The notes under the pieces are model-generated. The model was not told where the DNA came from and did not search any database. It saw nothing but the letters and a program-made list of their open reading frames with translations. Positions 42,150 to 54,500 of a DNA stretch of 64,000 nucleotides are shown here, in pieces. The translations under genes were made by a program, and so were the position numbers. The stretch spans positions 5,952,001 to 6,016,000 of the forward strand of contig NC_063012.1 in NCBI RefSeq assembly GCF_020509005.1, given 5' to 3'. Positions within the stretch are counted from its first letter, which is position 1, and every line of letters starts with the position of its first letter. This DNA is from Fulvia fulva (Eukaryota; Ascomycota; Dothideomycetes; Mycosphaerellales; Mycosphaerellaceae).

Positions 42150-44420
42150 AGTAGAATACGGTAAGGCGCTAAGTACGTAGATACCTAGGGAAGTCAACGC
42201 CGCGAAGACCTTAGCAATAGCGACAGGTCGCGATAATAACTATACTATAACGAGTTAGTACGACTTATAGACCTAGAATAGTATACTACTACCGGTAAAG
42301 CCCTTAGGTAAGTATATATCTCTTTTCCTAGATCTCTTATCTTTTCTATAGCGCTAGACTTAAGATAACGACCGGCGTGTTACGATTAATACCGGCGTCG
42401 CTCTTTAGTAGGAGTTAGATATAGTATAGGAGAAGGTACTCGATAGGGAATAGGAAGGCGCTATTAACTTTATAGAACTCTACGAGCTAAAGGAGTACTA
42501 GGAGAAGGGTAGCGACGATATACTACCTATTTACTACTCCCTCGACAAAGCCGAACATATCGCCGCTAGCGATTTCTAGAACGTCGACGCGAACGACCTC
42601 GCCGAGTTAGTCCGAGACTATCCTAAGACTTTATATAACTTTATCCTACGAGGATTTAATACCGCGTAGACCGCTACCGAGCAAGTCGACGTCTTATAAC
42701 GTATAAACGCCCTCTAGAACGACTAGTACCGTAACCTCTACGCCGAATACGACCGTATCTATTAGATACTTAGAACCGAGAAGTCCGCCTTATAGAAGAT
42801 AGTATAGGATCTTAAGAACGTACTAGACCTAGCTAAGATAAAGGAGGTCTAGGACAAGTATAAGTAAGCTAATAATCTATATAAACAATTTTACGATCTT
42901 AGCGAAAAGGAGAAGAAGAAGGTATAAGAGACTAAGAAGAAGGCATAAGATACTAAGAGCATAAACTAGGCGTTATAGAAGGAGATTAATGACTTAAAGA
43001 CTCGACTCTAAGCTATAGAGGACAACACTACTAACGGTAATAGGCGTCGAGGCCGTGGTCCGTTACGCTCGCGCTCTTACCCGCGAGAGACCTCCCCCGA
43101 GAAGCTTTAGCGTATATATTATAAAGCCGCTACCGGGGGCGGTAGGGGTAGTAGTAGAGATAACGATAATAATGACGGCCTAGGCCGTAGCGATAAGGAC
43201 AAGGATCGAGGCCGCGATAATCGCCGCCGTAACTAGCGCTAAGAGACGGTACGTACTAGAGGAGGACGTACTAATCGTATATAGACACCGCTAGTAGACC
43301 TTGCCGAGCGTCTTATTAATATCGACCGTACCTTAGAACGTAGTATAGAGATCGGTAAGGGAGTACTAGATCCTAAGAAGTTTAAGAACGATACCGACCT
43401 ATCGTTCGATAGTTAGTATATAAGTATCCTACTAAAGCTTATAGTAGCGACCTTCCGTACTAAGTAGGATACCCTCCGCTTCCTATATAGATAGACTAAT
43501 AGTAAAGTCTAGACTACTATTAAGCTACGCATCCCTATCCTAGGACATTAGTTATATAACGAGTTTAGTACCGGCGAGGAGCTACTAGACTAGATAACTC
43601 GATAGTACGGTACCCGGAACGAAGCTATAAAGGCTATAGTCGATATTATAACCTATAAGTAGTAGTAGAAGGAATCCTTTGTCGTATTCTTCGCACGTTA
43701 CTCGAAGTTACGTACCTAGATAGACTAGGGGGATAATACCGAGCTAATACTTTTCCGTAACCGCCTAAACCGTAAGTACTTTAGTAGAAGGAATCCTTTG
43801 TCGCATTCTTCGTACGTTACTCGAAGTTACGTACCTAGATAGACTAGGGGGATAACACCGAGCTAATACTTTTCCGTAACCGCCTAAACCGTAAGTACTT
43901 TATTAAGACATTTGGCGACCGAGAGGTTAACCGTTACCTAAATAGGATATAGGATATTATTAAGGAATATACCGAGTTAGACGAGACCTTCTACGAGACC
44001 GAGTAGCTATACCCTTAGTAGGACAATAACCGCCCTTATAGTAGCGGCGGAGGAGGTAACTAGAACCTAGGCCCTACTAGTAACGTAATAACTACTATAG
44101 CTACCGTAGCTAGCGCGACCGGTACGATCGTATAGCGCCTACTATAGTACTTAGGCATTAAGAAGAAGGAAGACTTACTAGTACACCTTTAGAATCTACT
44201 ACCGCTTAACCGCGAGGGTCGCGAAGATCTAAAGAAGTAGGGTAAGTACTTCCGTTACCGTACCGGACTATATATTACTAGTAACCCCGAGTACGAGATA
44301 TACGGCTACGACGGCGACTACCGCCTACCTCGACTACGTAACGTAACTCCGAACTTGAGCGCCCTCGCTACCGAGTAGGGAAATGCCGGGGCCACTGCCT
44401 AAGTGTAGTAGATAGTAGTT
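42150..44420 (+). pseudogene. Gypsy-3 gag region (RIP-inactivated, with internal duplication)
   Basis: Plus-strand frames give charged helical segments (for example DDLAELVRDYPKTLYNFILR-like text near 42,590-42,650 and coiled coil around 42,800-43,020), a basic Arg/Gly/Asp-rich stretch (near 43,030-43,250), then a capsid-like region to about 44,400. A 119 bp tandem duplication (43,664-43,901) shifts the frame, since 119 is not divisible by three. Stops are frequent. Identified as gag from position and composition. Confidence 0.6.
43664..43901. repeat. 119 bp tandem duplication inside Gypsy-3
   Basis: Two adjacent copies (43,664-43,782; 43,783-43,901) beginning AGTAGAAGGAATCCTTTGTC, differing by a few C/T and G/A changes. 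It is absent as a duplication elsewhere in the window. Confidence 0.92.
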
Positions 44421-44639
44421 AGAACAAGAATTAGAAAGAGTATAAGATCGAGAGGTATAGAATATAAGAGACGGACTATAGCGGAGAACTTAAGATATCG
44501 GCCTATATATTAGAACTACAGTTACCGGATATATACCCTTATATAGTACTGCCTATAATAATACAAAATAGAAAGGCACGAGGCCTACTAGATTCTACTT
44601 TAACCTCTCTCTTTCTCGATTAGAAATATATACGTAAAT

Positions 44640-47600
44640 ATAACATCCCTCTAATACCCCTAGTTTAGAGCAAGAACTTAATACTAGGCAATAGGAAGGC
44701 GAGTACTAGACGTATTATATACGTAGCCTTAGTCGAGGTTGTTATCGGCGGTTATTATTACGAGCAAATAATATACTACGTAACCGACCTCGAATACGAG
44801 ATCGTCCTCGGCCTACCTTAGTTAAGCTAGTATAACCCTAATATCTTCTAGGAAACCGGCGAAGTGGCCCTTAGATTAGACTACTACTTTAGTCACTATC
44901 TTCGTAGGAAGACTTCGATAACAGTTCAGTCCCTAAACTACTAATACCGGTAATATACGAAATACGGACTAGAGCCCTTTACCGGGGAGTCGCTAGGATT
45001 TACGGTAGGAGGAGCGGAGTTGAACGTCTCGTCCTTATATATAGACGATGATAAGAAAGTGGACTATTAAGGCGTTAGTCGTTACGCTTAGGAGATATAT
45101 ACGTACCGGCCTAGGGCCGAGTACTTCTATATTCTACCTACTAGTAACGAGTCTAGTAAAACGGATAGTAACGGCGAGTTAAAGCTAAGCGCAATATTAG
45201 CTAACGATCTTAATTAGTTCCTAAACAAGCAATTTAACTATAACCCGAAGGAGAAGCTTCCGCCCGAGTACTATTATATTACGGACGCGTTCTTAGCTAA
45301 AGACTATAAAGGGCTCCCGCCTTATAGGCCGGGCATTAACTATAAAATCTATATTAAGCCCGACGGCCTATAAGAGCCTCCTTACCGCAAACCCTATAGG
45401 CTTATACCGTAAGAGAATAAAGTAGTCAAGAAATAGGTTACTAAGTAGGAGAGCGAAGGGAAAGTCCGTAAGGCTAGTTAGAAGACAAGCTAGTCCCTAG
45501 CTCCTATTCTAGTAGTACGTAAGCTAGGAGGAGGACTCCGAGTATATATTAACTATCGAGGGCTAAATATAATAACTATTAAGAACAGGTACCCTATACC
45601 TTTGATCTAGGAAACCCTTAATAGGATGTATAGTAAGAGGTACTTTACGAAGCTAGACATTGTCGTAGCCTTTAATAAGCTTCGTATTACCGAAGGGCAT
45701 AAATAGCTAATAGCGTTCGCTACGCGGTACGGAGTATACGAATGTCTAGTCTTACCGTTTAGTCTATATAACGGCCCGGTATCGTTTTAGTCGTACATTA
45801 ACAGTATGTTATAGGAACACCTTAACGACTTCGTGTTAGTATACCTAGATAATATACTGATTTTTAGCGATATACTCGAAGAGTATATCGAGTACGTAAC
45901 GAAGATTTTAATAAAACTACGCGACACCGGGTTGACCGTAGATATTAATAAATACGAATTCTATTAGTAGAGAGTCAAATACCTAGGCCTAATTATCACG
46001 CTAGAAGGCATTAAAATAGACCCTAATAAGCTAGAATGTATCTAAAGCTAGGAGGCTCTAACTAACCTAAAGGATATATAAGCGTTCCTAGGCTTCGCTA
46101 ACTTCTATAGACGGTTTATCGAAGCGTTCTCGCGACTCGTATCGCCGCTAACTAACTTGACCAAGTCCGATAGCCCTAGTAACTATAAGAACAGAAGAAT
46201 CGATTAGACACTAGGGTACTAGAAGGCGTTTAACGTATTAAAGGTAGTATTTAGTAAAGCGGGCATAGGAGTATATTACGTACCGGGTAGGTAGATAGTC
46301 GTTAAGACGGACTCCTCGGATTTCGTTAATACTAGCGTCCTCTCCTAATATAACGAAGAAGGCGTCCTATACCCGGTAGCGTTTTACTCTAAGAAGTTAA
46401 GTCTATAAGACTATAACTATAAGATCTACGACAAGGAGCTATTAGCTATTATTAAGGCGTTTAAAGAGTAGAGGCCTAAATTGACCTACGAAGTAGATAA
46501 TAATACTATCGAACCGGTCAAAGTGTTTATAGATTATAAGAACCTAGAGTACTTTATAACGACGAAGTAGTTTAATCGACGTTAAGTAAGGTAGGCTAAG
46601 TTCCTCTCTTAGTTCAACTTCCGTATTGTCTATAGGCCCGGTATTTAAGGTATAAAGCTAGATAGTCTAACGAGACGTAGCTAGGACCTTTCGTAGGGGG
46701 TAGACGATCCGCGTAATTAGTATTAGTACTAGACGTTACTACCGCCTAAGCGATTCCTTAAGATCGACTCTATACGCGTAACCGTAGAAGATGTTACTAA
46801 AGAGACGGAAACTCCGCTAAACCTAGAAGTAACAGAATTTATACTAGCCGAAGCCGCTATACTAGTAGAAGCTACTACCGTATCGAAGCCTACGACAGAG
46901 GCTAATTACGAGGCTAAACTCGAGTATCGAATAGTAATAGCGTACGCCGTAGACTAGGAGCTTAAGGTAGCAATTAAGATGCTATAGAAAGGTAACGTAA
47001 TCCCGCTACTTCTTTAAAAGGCAAAGGTACACCTAGTATACTACGAGGTAGAAGGAGATATACTCTACGTCCGTAATTAGTACGGCGACTAGAGCTTATA
47101 GGTACCGGATAACTAGAAGCTACGGACTCGAATAGTAAAGATAAACTACGACGTACTAGTAGTAGGCTATCCTAGTAGAGCCCGTATATATAAGCTCGTA
47201 GTACGTGAATTTTACTAGCCTAGCTTAGTAAGGTTAGTACCTAGATATACCGTAAACTACCGAGTATACCGTACGACGAAATCTCTATATACCTAGCTAC
47301 CTAGATTATTATATCTACTTTCTATACTAGAACGACCTTAGCGCTATATATTAGTCGACTTTGTAGTAGACTTACTAGATAGCGAACTCGACGGTATGAC
47401 TTATAATAACATTATAACCGTTACGGACCGCCTAACGAAAGAAGTAGAACTTATTCCTATTAGAGCTATAACGGCGAAGAATGTAGCGCGCCTATTCTTA
47501 AAGTACGTATTTAGTCGACGTAGGCTCCCGGATACGATCACCTCTAATAGAGGGAAACAGTTTATCGTAAATTTCTAGAAGTAGCTATATAAGATACTAT

Positions 47601-48560
47601 AGATTTAACGTAAGCTAAGTTCATTATATCACCCCGAGACGGACGGTCAGTCTGAGCGTACTAATTAGAATATAGAATAGTACTTACGCGCCTACGTTAA
47701 TAAGGTATAGAGCGACTAGGCTAAATAGCTATACCTAGCTTAGTTTACTATTAATAACTACGTATTAGAGACTACCGGTGTCTTACCTTTCTAAGTAAAC
47801 CTTAGATATAACCCCGAGTTTACGGAACGTATCGACTTGTAGATAGGCGGGGATTGCCGCTAGATAACGACTCTTTAGCGACTCGATAGTAAATCCGCCG
47901 AAGTATTCGCCCGACGCCTTTACGAGCTATATCAGTTCCTCTAAGAGAACATAAGAATGTCCTAAGCCTTATAAGCTAAGGCCGCTAACCGACATCGCCG
48001 TATCTCGCTCGACTATAAGGTAGGCGATTAGGTATTCCTTAGTACGAAGAATATCCGTACGATACGCCCTTCTAAGAAACTAGATCGACGATATACTAGA
48101 CTATACTAGATCGTAGAAGTCATACCCTCGAAGCTCTCCTATAAGCTAAAGCTCTCCGATACGTTAGCTAGACTTAATAACTGTTTCTATACGTCGCTAT
48201 TATAGCGCGCCGACGATACTAACCTACCGCCGCTAGAGGGATAGTACCTTATACCGCCGCTACCCGTATTTATAGTTCCTAATACGACGGAAGCTAATAC
48301 CGAGGCCGATATTATAGTAGTACCCGCGGCGATCGAGTACGAGGTAGACAAGATCTTAGATATATATACGAGGAAGCGTACTACGAAGGTAAAGAAGGGG
48401 TATAAGCGTAACGTCGATATATAGTATAAGGTGCGATAGGTCGGATATTAGGATATAGAGGATAGTAAAACTTAGTAACCTACTAAGGACCTGTTTACGA
48501 GGGTAGCCGCCGCTATTATAGACTTTTACTATAACCGGCCGGAGTTGTCTACGCCTATAA
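44640..48560 (+). pseudogene. Gypsy-3 pol: protease, RT, RNase H, integrase, chromodomain (RIP-inactivated)
   Basis: The protease region includes YEIVLGLP-like text near 44,795. RT shows [20 protein letters not shown] (about 45,530), YFTKLDIVVAFNKLRITEGH (about 45,640) and FVLVYLDNILIFSD (about 45,830), where YLDD has become YLDN. RNase H includes VVKTDSSDFVNTSVLS near 46,300. The integrase core has an unbroken 60-codon stretch, 47,396-47,578 (TVTDRLTKEVELIPI; FLKYVFSRRRLPDTI), then HPETDGQSERTN near 47,635. Near 48,335-48,470, YEVDKILD and YKVR-x-VGY-x-DIEDSKT form a chromodomain. Many stops. Confidence 0.87.
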
Positions 48561-48996
48561 GTTTCGTAGCTCTATCTAACTAGTTACCGCTAGACGCTAA
48601 GGTGCTCGGACTTAACACGATTAGGATTAATAGAGACACCGTTCCGAATAAGTCGACTCGAGCCTTACCTCTAATAGAATCTACTCCGTATATATTCGAT
48701 ACTCGAGTAGAGCCTATAGAGCCTATAATAATACCTAACTTTGGTTATAAGGATTATACGCGAGTACTAGCTAAAGACAGACTTAGGTCTAGAGTAAGCT
48801 AGCTAACTAGGCAATATGTTTCTCGAAGGAAGCCGGTCGAGGATAGTCTTAATAGAGCAAATACGATGTTATCGGATAACGATAGGGCACTAGAGGATAA
48901 TTAGGTGTTCGCGTAATTATAGAGCTCGATAGGTAAGTGGCCTTATAAGGTAGATAACGCTTAGAGGACTAAGGCGTGTTTTAGGAAGGGGGGTAC

Positions 48997-49180
48997 TATT
49001 ACGGGTAGCCCGCGACCCCCTACTATAGCTACGTCGGCCCGGCTAAACCGCGGACCTTCCGTATCGGGTTAGCGCGGCTTAGCTTTGCTTTATAACTTCG
49101 CCGCGCCTCGCGCTCCTCTTTCGTAGCTTCGTAGAATAATAACTATCTCTCCCGGACCCTATAGTACGCGCGCCCTTATA
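48997..49180 (+). repeat. Gypsy-3 3' LTR
   Basis: 184 bp. It begins TATTACGGG (RIP change of TGTTACGGG) and ends CGCCCTTATA, followed directly by the TAGGC duplication. Confidence 0.92.
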
Positions 49181-49189
49181 TAGGCTCTC

Positions 49190-51060
49190 GTATTCGAGGT
49201 AGTAGCTACACCTTCTTAAGTAGCCTTATCTTATCGAACTTAACGAACTAATAGAGGTCGAAGCGCTATAGTAGTAGCTTCGTAGATCGTCGTCTATTTA
49301 CCTTTAGAAGCTTTATAATATTACAAACGTATAGCTAGCCTAGAGTCTTAGTAGTATAGTCGTTATACTAATACTACTTATAGCCGTAGCTATACGTAGG
49401 GTACTTAATCTTATTACTAGCATCGTCAACCCTATAGTTATTATAGAGCAATACTTCTACGCGCTTATAAAGCTTAAGTACTTCGAGTAGTACGTAGTTA
49501 CTAATATAGCGAGTTACGCTCTACTAGAAGTAACCGGTTAATACTTTATAATAACGCTTACGCTTATTAGCGAGTTTACTACGTCGACGGTCGTAGCCTT
49601 AGTTCTACTAATTTAGTAACGACTCGAAGAGTATAAAGATATCGTAGCGGCTACTATAGTTAAGCTACTCCTTAATACGGCCGTAATATACTTTAACTCG
49701 TAATATTATCTTCTCGCTAAAGTACTTGATCTCGTTTGTCTAGTAATAGACAATACGTATCTTAAAGTGCTACTAGTTAACGTATAAGTACTACTTAAAC
49801 ATTAGATATACTATATCGAGCTTTATAACGTTACTATTAAACTCGCCTTTAGACTAACTCCGTACGGTATAAGTAAATAGCTTTAAGAATTAAGTAGTAG
49901 ATAGACTGTCCGTCTAATAGCCGTCTTGCCTAACCTATCCGAATTCACCTCTCTCCTTCCGTATACGTATAAGGATGTCTTACTATAGATACTAATCGTA
50001 TATAATATTCGTACTTTCTAGAAAGACCTCGTCGGCGGCGAATATAAGTTCCCCTTTACGGTTAGTACCGAAGACCGTAGGCATTAGACAACTAGTCTGT
50101 TTAAGGCCCTTACGAAGAGAGCGAAGTAATTCGATAAAGTATAACTTGTTAGGCTTAGGTCGAATTAAGCTAACGCCTAGCTCGATTATATCGTTTATAG
50201 GACTAGTAGATATAATGTTAATAAGCTCTATATTATATAGGTTTGTGCTATAGGTTAAGTTAATATAGATTATATACGGCGTATTCTTAAAGGCTTTGAG
50301 GCTCTTCGAATAAAGGGCTATTATACTTCGAATTAAGCCTATCTCGGAGTCCGTATAGATGTCATAATATATAGACTTACTATTAAGTAGATTGACTATC
50401 CTCTCTACTTAATTATACTTACGCCGAGCGTTAATATTACGAGCCTAAGCAATATTATAAATGTCGTAAGGCTTTAGTAATACACGCCCCCTAAAATAGG
50501 CTATAATCTTTACTATCGATATACGTGTTTTCTAAAGGCGTTTAAGCTCCTCTAAGAACGTAGTAGTCCTTAAACGTTAGCGGTATATAATAAGCGCTAT
50601 TATATCGTCCGGCTTATAATTATATCGATAGTATTTAGGCTTGTTCGAATGCCGTATCTCCTACTCCCCTTTAGGCTCGTCTAGTATAGTAGTAATAGCG
50701 TAGAAGTAGAAAGGGCAACTATATCGCTTAGACTTCTTCTTCGCCTTGTTCTTATCGGTCTTAGTAAAGCTAGTATAGCAATATACTACCTTATAGCGAT
50801 ACCGCTATCTAGTACGGTTATAATCCTTAGAGCGCTTCGGATCTAGTCTATATTCGAAGCCCTCCTCTTTTCTAAACGCGTAGTAGTAATCGGTCAATTC
50901 CTTCTCGCTAGAGAACGTGTCTTCTCGCGGTATAGGACTATCTAGTACCGGCTTTATAATGAACGCGTACTTCTAAGGCCGTAGTGATATAGAGCGTATC
51001 GAATATTAAGGTCGTATAAAGGTGTAAGAGGTAATAGACCGCGTTCTTCGACGCCTACGC
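49190..51060 (-). pseudogene. MULE transposase (RIP-inactivated), C-terminal part displaced beyond Gypsy-3
   Basis: On the minus strand, near 50,740-50,930, the frame reads as a FAR1/WRKY-GCM1-like N-terminus (FSSEKELTDYYYAFRKEEGF... SKRYSCPFYF). Near 50,206-50,270 it gives INLTYSTNLYNIELINIIS, matching the MULE-domain signature DxTYKTNxYxMPLLxIVG with RIP substitutions. The catalytic region continues toward 49,200, where Gypsy-3 interrupts it. The remaining C-terminal part lies at about 41,450-41,865. Numerous TAG/TAA stops. Confidence 0.7.
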
Positions 51061-51521
51061 GTATCTAAGTCGGAGCGGTCAAAACAAGGTATTTCTAGTA
51101 GTATAGGCGGTTTAGCGGCGGCGGTAAGGTCGATAGTAGGTAGCTATAATGCTAATAACACCGTCTCGTAATCGTCTATATCGCTATTAAGGTGGTAGTG
51201 TTATAATAGATAAGATTAGGCTTAAGAAAGTACGAAAAATAAGGTCCTAGAAGGGCAGATTTCGAGATTACCTCCTAGTACCGCTACGAGCCTATAATAA
51301 CCTAATAACGCGATTAGTCGCGATAACATTAGCTTGAATTGATGCGATATTGAATGCCATTTAATATAGGAGCCTATATAGCTATATCTAAAGTATAAGT
51401 ATTACTAGGGGGAAGGCGGCGATCTAGGGGGAACGGAAGTATCGAGGAGTATATATAGGCAATATTACGGAAAGCTAAACAGAATATAGCTTTATACTAG
51501 AGGCTCACTACGTCTATACAA

Positions 51522-54500
51522 ATAGATAGATTTGTTATTCCCCTAGTCTAGGACCCTATTCGGCCTATATAGGTATATATCTATTATTATATATAAAGGG
51601 AAACCCGAATAGGTAAAAGCCCTTCCCGCCCCCGACTACTCCTTATCTAGATTAGCTTTCCCTCTAAACGTACGTAGTCTATGTCACTACCCCGTTAGCC
51701 TCCGCTCCTAGTTAGTCTCGTCGCGCTACGCCGTATCCTCTCTTCCTATACTACTCATACTAGGCGGTACTATTCTAGCTAGCCCTTCTCTAGTATCTAG
51801 TTCGTAATACGCCGTAGGTCCTTAACGTTGTTAAGAAGTGCCCTAATCGTCCGGTTCCTCGCCTTTACTATCTACTCCCCCCTTCCTAGTAACTACCTCG
51901 GATAGACGAGGAGTACTTACCGTACGTTCTAGGAGTAATAGCCGTAGGGGTAGCTAGTATTCGTATATTCTAGAACCTTCCTCTATAATAGGTACCCCTA
52001 GAGGCCGATATGTTCGCTTTGTAGTTAGGTTACTATACTACTCTATACCCTCGTAAGGCGGTAGTAGATAAGCTTCGGAGGGTACTTAACCGCGAATTTC
52101 GTAGCTAACTATTCCTTAGGTTATCCCGCTAGCTAAGGGCGTCTACTATACCCTACACCCTAGTTGTTCTACCTCTCTTTCTATAGTTACTCTATAAACA
52201 ATTTCTTACCTTCCTATCGTATTACTAGCTATTCGTCCCTTACCCGGTAGTTCGGCTCGTTTCCGGGTCGAATACCCTTATACGCTAGTACTAATTCGCG
52301 GGCCCTTACGACTATACTAGCGATGACCTTCTATACTAGGTACTATACCGACTTGCCTAAGTAGGAGGTCCGTAGTCCCTAGATATATAGGTCGATCGGC
52401 GGTATAGCGGTCTCGTACTTAAGTATCCTCGTTAGTATCGACTTATATACCCCGGTGACCTTCCTTAGGCATTAGTTTTAGATCTTCGCTAGCGGCGCGA
52501 CGAGTCCCTTCGATAGGTAGGCCCTCTCGCCTAAGGACTATACTTAGCTACTATAGGTAAGGACTGGCCGTATAATAGCCGTATATAGAGGTCGTAACTA
52601 CCGGAAGTCCGCCCCCTATATAGACTTAGTAAGCCTCTAGTATAATACTATATTCTGTTTAGCTTTCCGTAATATTACCTATACGTACTTCCTCTACCGT
52701 AGCGCCGGGTCTACCTATAGTCCGAGGATCCTAAGCTAATTTACTAGGTTAGTCGTATACCCCTATATCTAGATAGAAGCTTATATATTATAGAACCGTA
52801 GCCGGCGCGTAAAGTATATTAGATTATACTTTTCTAGGGTAAACCGAGCCCCGTACCTCCTAGCCTAGTCCTTATAGATCTTGTGCTTCTCTTCTAGTAG
52901 CCTATAGTTCTTCTTAGTCGAGGAAGACTACGCTAGGATGTTTATGTCGTCTACGAAGCCGCTCGTAGCGGTGTTCTAGGATTCTAGGGCTAGGAGTAGC
53001 GTCGCTATAAAGAAGAGGAACAGAATAGGTACTAGCGTTAAGCCTTACGGGATTCTAGTATAGACTACTTAAAATAGGCTTCTATACTAGCCGACTAGGA
53101 TCGACGTGCTACGGTTTTAGAGGTAGGACCGTACGAAGTTAATAAGCCACTTAGGGAGTCCTTTCGACCTTAGGATATAGAGTAGCCGCGGGTATAACAC
53201 GTAGTCGAAGGCTCCCGATATGTCTAGGCTAAGTAAGGAAGCTACCTTGTCCCTATTCTTATACTAGATAGCCTTTACCTAAGAGGTAATAAGTTCTATC
53301 GCGGATAGCGTCGATCGCTATAGGCGCGCACCTTTTTAGGTGTCCGGGAGTAGGGAGTGTTCCTCTACCGCCTCGGAGAGTCTCGTTATAACTAGCTTCT
53401 TAAGCGCCTTCCTAAGAGTATTAAGGAGCGTAATTAGGCGGTACGACTTCACCTACGTATAGTCTTCCTTTTACGGCTTACGTAGGACTACTATCGTCGA
53501 TTGTTTAAAAGCTATCGGGTAGTATCCGGTCTGTAGGTAGGCGTTAAAGATCGCTATAACTACTAGGGCTAGTTAATCTCTACACTTCTTTAGTAGCTCG
53601 TTTAGGATCCTATCCGGCCCCGGGGCTTTCTTCGCCGGTAACTTCCTTAGTATAGCGGCAACTTCTCCCTCGGACACCTCCTATAAGACCGCGATACTAG
53701 GGGCTAGAGGAGTAGAGCTGTTTATATCGCTTAGATTAGCCTCGACTAGGGGCGGGAAGAACTTGCTAGCTAGTAGACGCGCCTTAGCCTCGGGGTCGCT
53801 AACCGGGCTACTAGGCGATTATAGCGCTAGGATAGAGAAGGAGGGGCTCTATATAGGGTCCTATCGGGCCTATTTCGCTAGCTTCTATATCCTCGCTAGC
53901 TTACCGGCGATTTCTTCTACTATAGCCCTCTAGCCGACTACTTTCTCCCTCCGTATTATAGCTTTCTTCTATTAGTATACCTCCCTATATACGTTCTAGG
54001 CCTCCTCGCTATAGCTACTCGTCTACACCCGGCGGGCTCTCCTTACTTCTCTTACTACCGTAGTGTACTCCGGCGTCTAGTATAGTTTAGACTATGTCGT
54101 TAGTTAGGTAAGCGGAACGTAAAGTAAGGTCGCTTTTCTTATTTCGTCTATTAACCCCTAGACTACTTCGTCTATCTCGTCTTTACTGTTATATTACTAC
54201 TACGCGATCTAGACTAGCCTCTTAGAGTTATCGAGGTACGCCTAGATGTTAGCCTAGTAGGCCTTTCCCTAGTTTAGCTTAGGGGTTCTCGCTAGTATAC
54301 GTTATATCTATATCGTAATAGAGGTCCTAACTAGTATATAGTCTAACGACGCCTCGAGTTTATGTTCGATCCTATAGTAGGTTATAATATAGTAGTAGCT
54401 ATCTAAGATCTAGGAGAGGTCGATCGTGCCTTAGAGTCCCCCTCTCTTCTAGGTGCCTAGGTCCTTCGGGGTATTAAGGGCAATTACGTTACTCGCTATC

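Larger units (their letters stand above)
41866..49180 (+). mobile_element. Gypsy-3: chromodomain Ty3/Gypsy LTR retrotransposon with intact target duplication
   Basis: 7,315 bp with two 184 bp LTRs (41,866-42,049; 48,997-49,180) and an exact 5 bp duplication TAGGC (41,861-41,865; 49,181-49,185). A purine tract (TTTAGGAAGGGGGG) lies before the 3' LTR. Gag and pol read plus; all frames are RIP-interrupted. A related minus-strand copy ends at 56,073. Confidence 0.93.
40931..51447 (-). mobile_element. Mutator-like DNA transposon (MULE), split by Gypsy-3
   Basis: Perfect 48 bp terminal inverted repeats (40,931-40,978 and 51,400-51,447) begin CCTCGATACTTCCGTTCCCC. Nine-bp flanks AGTACGTAC (40,922-40,930) and AGTATATAT (51,448-51,456) differ only by transitions, a 9 bp target duplication typical of Mutator. 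The host LINE sequence reads continuously across the duplication. Without Gypsy-3 the element is ~3.2 kb. Transposase remnants read on the minus strand. Confidence 0.85.

Noticed and set aside
47396..47578. Separate small gene of 60 codons
   Set aside because: It is an unbroken piece of the Gypsy-3 integrase core, in frame with the mutated remainder.
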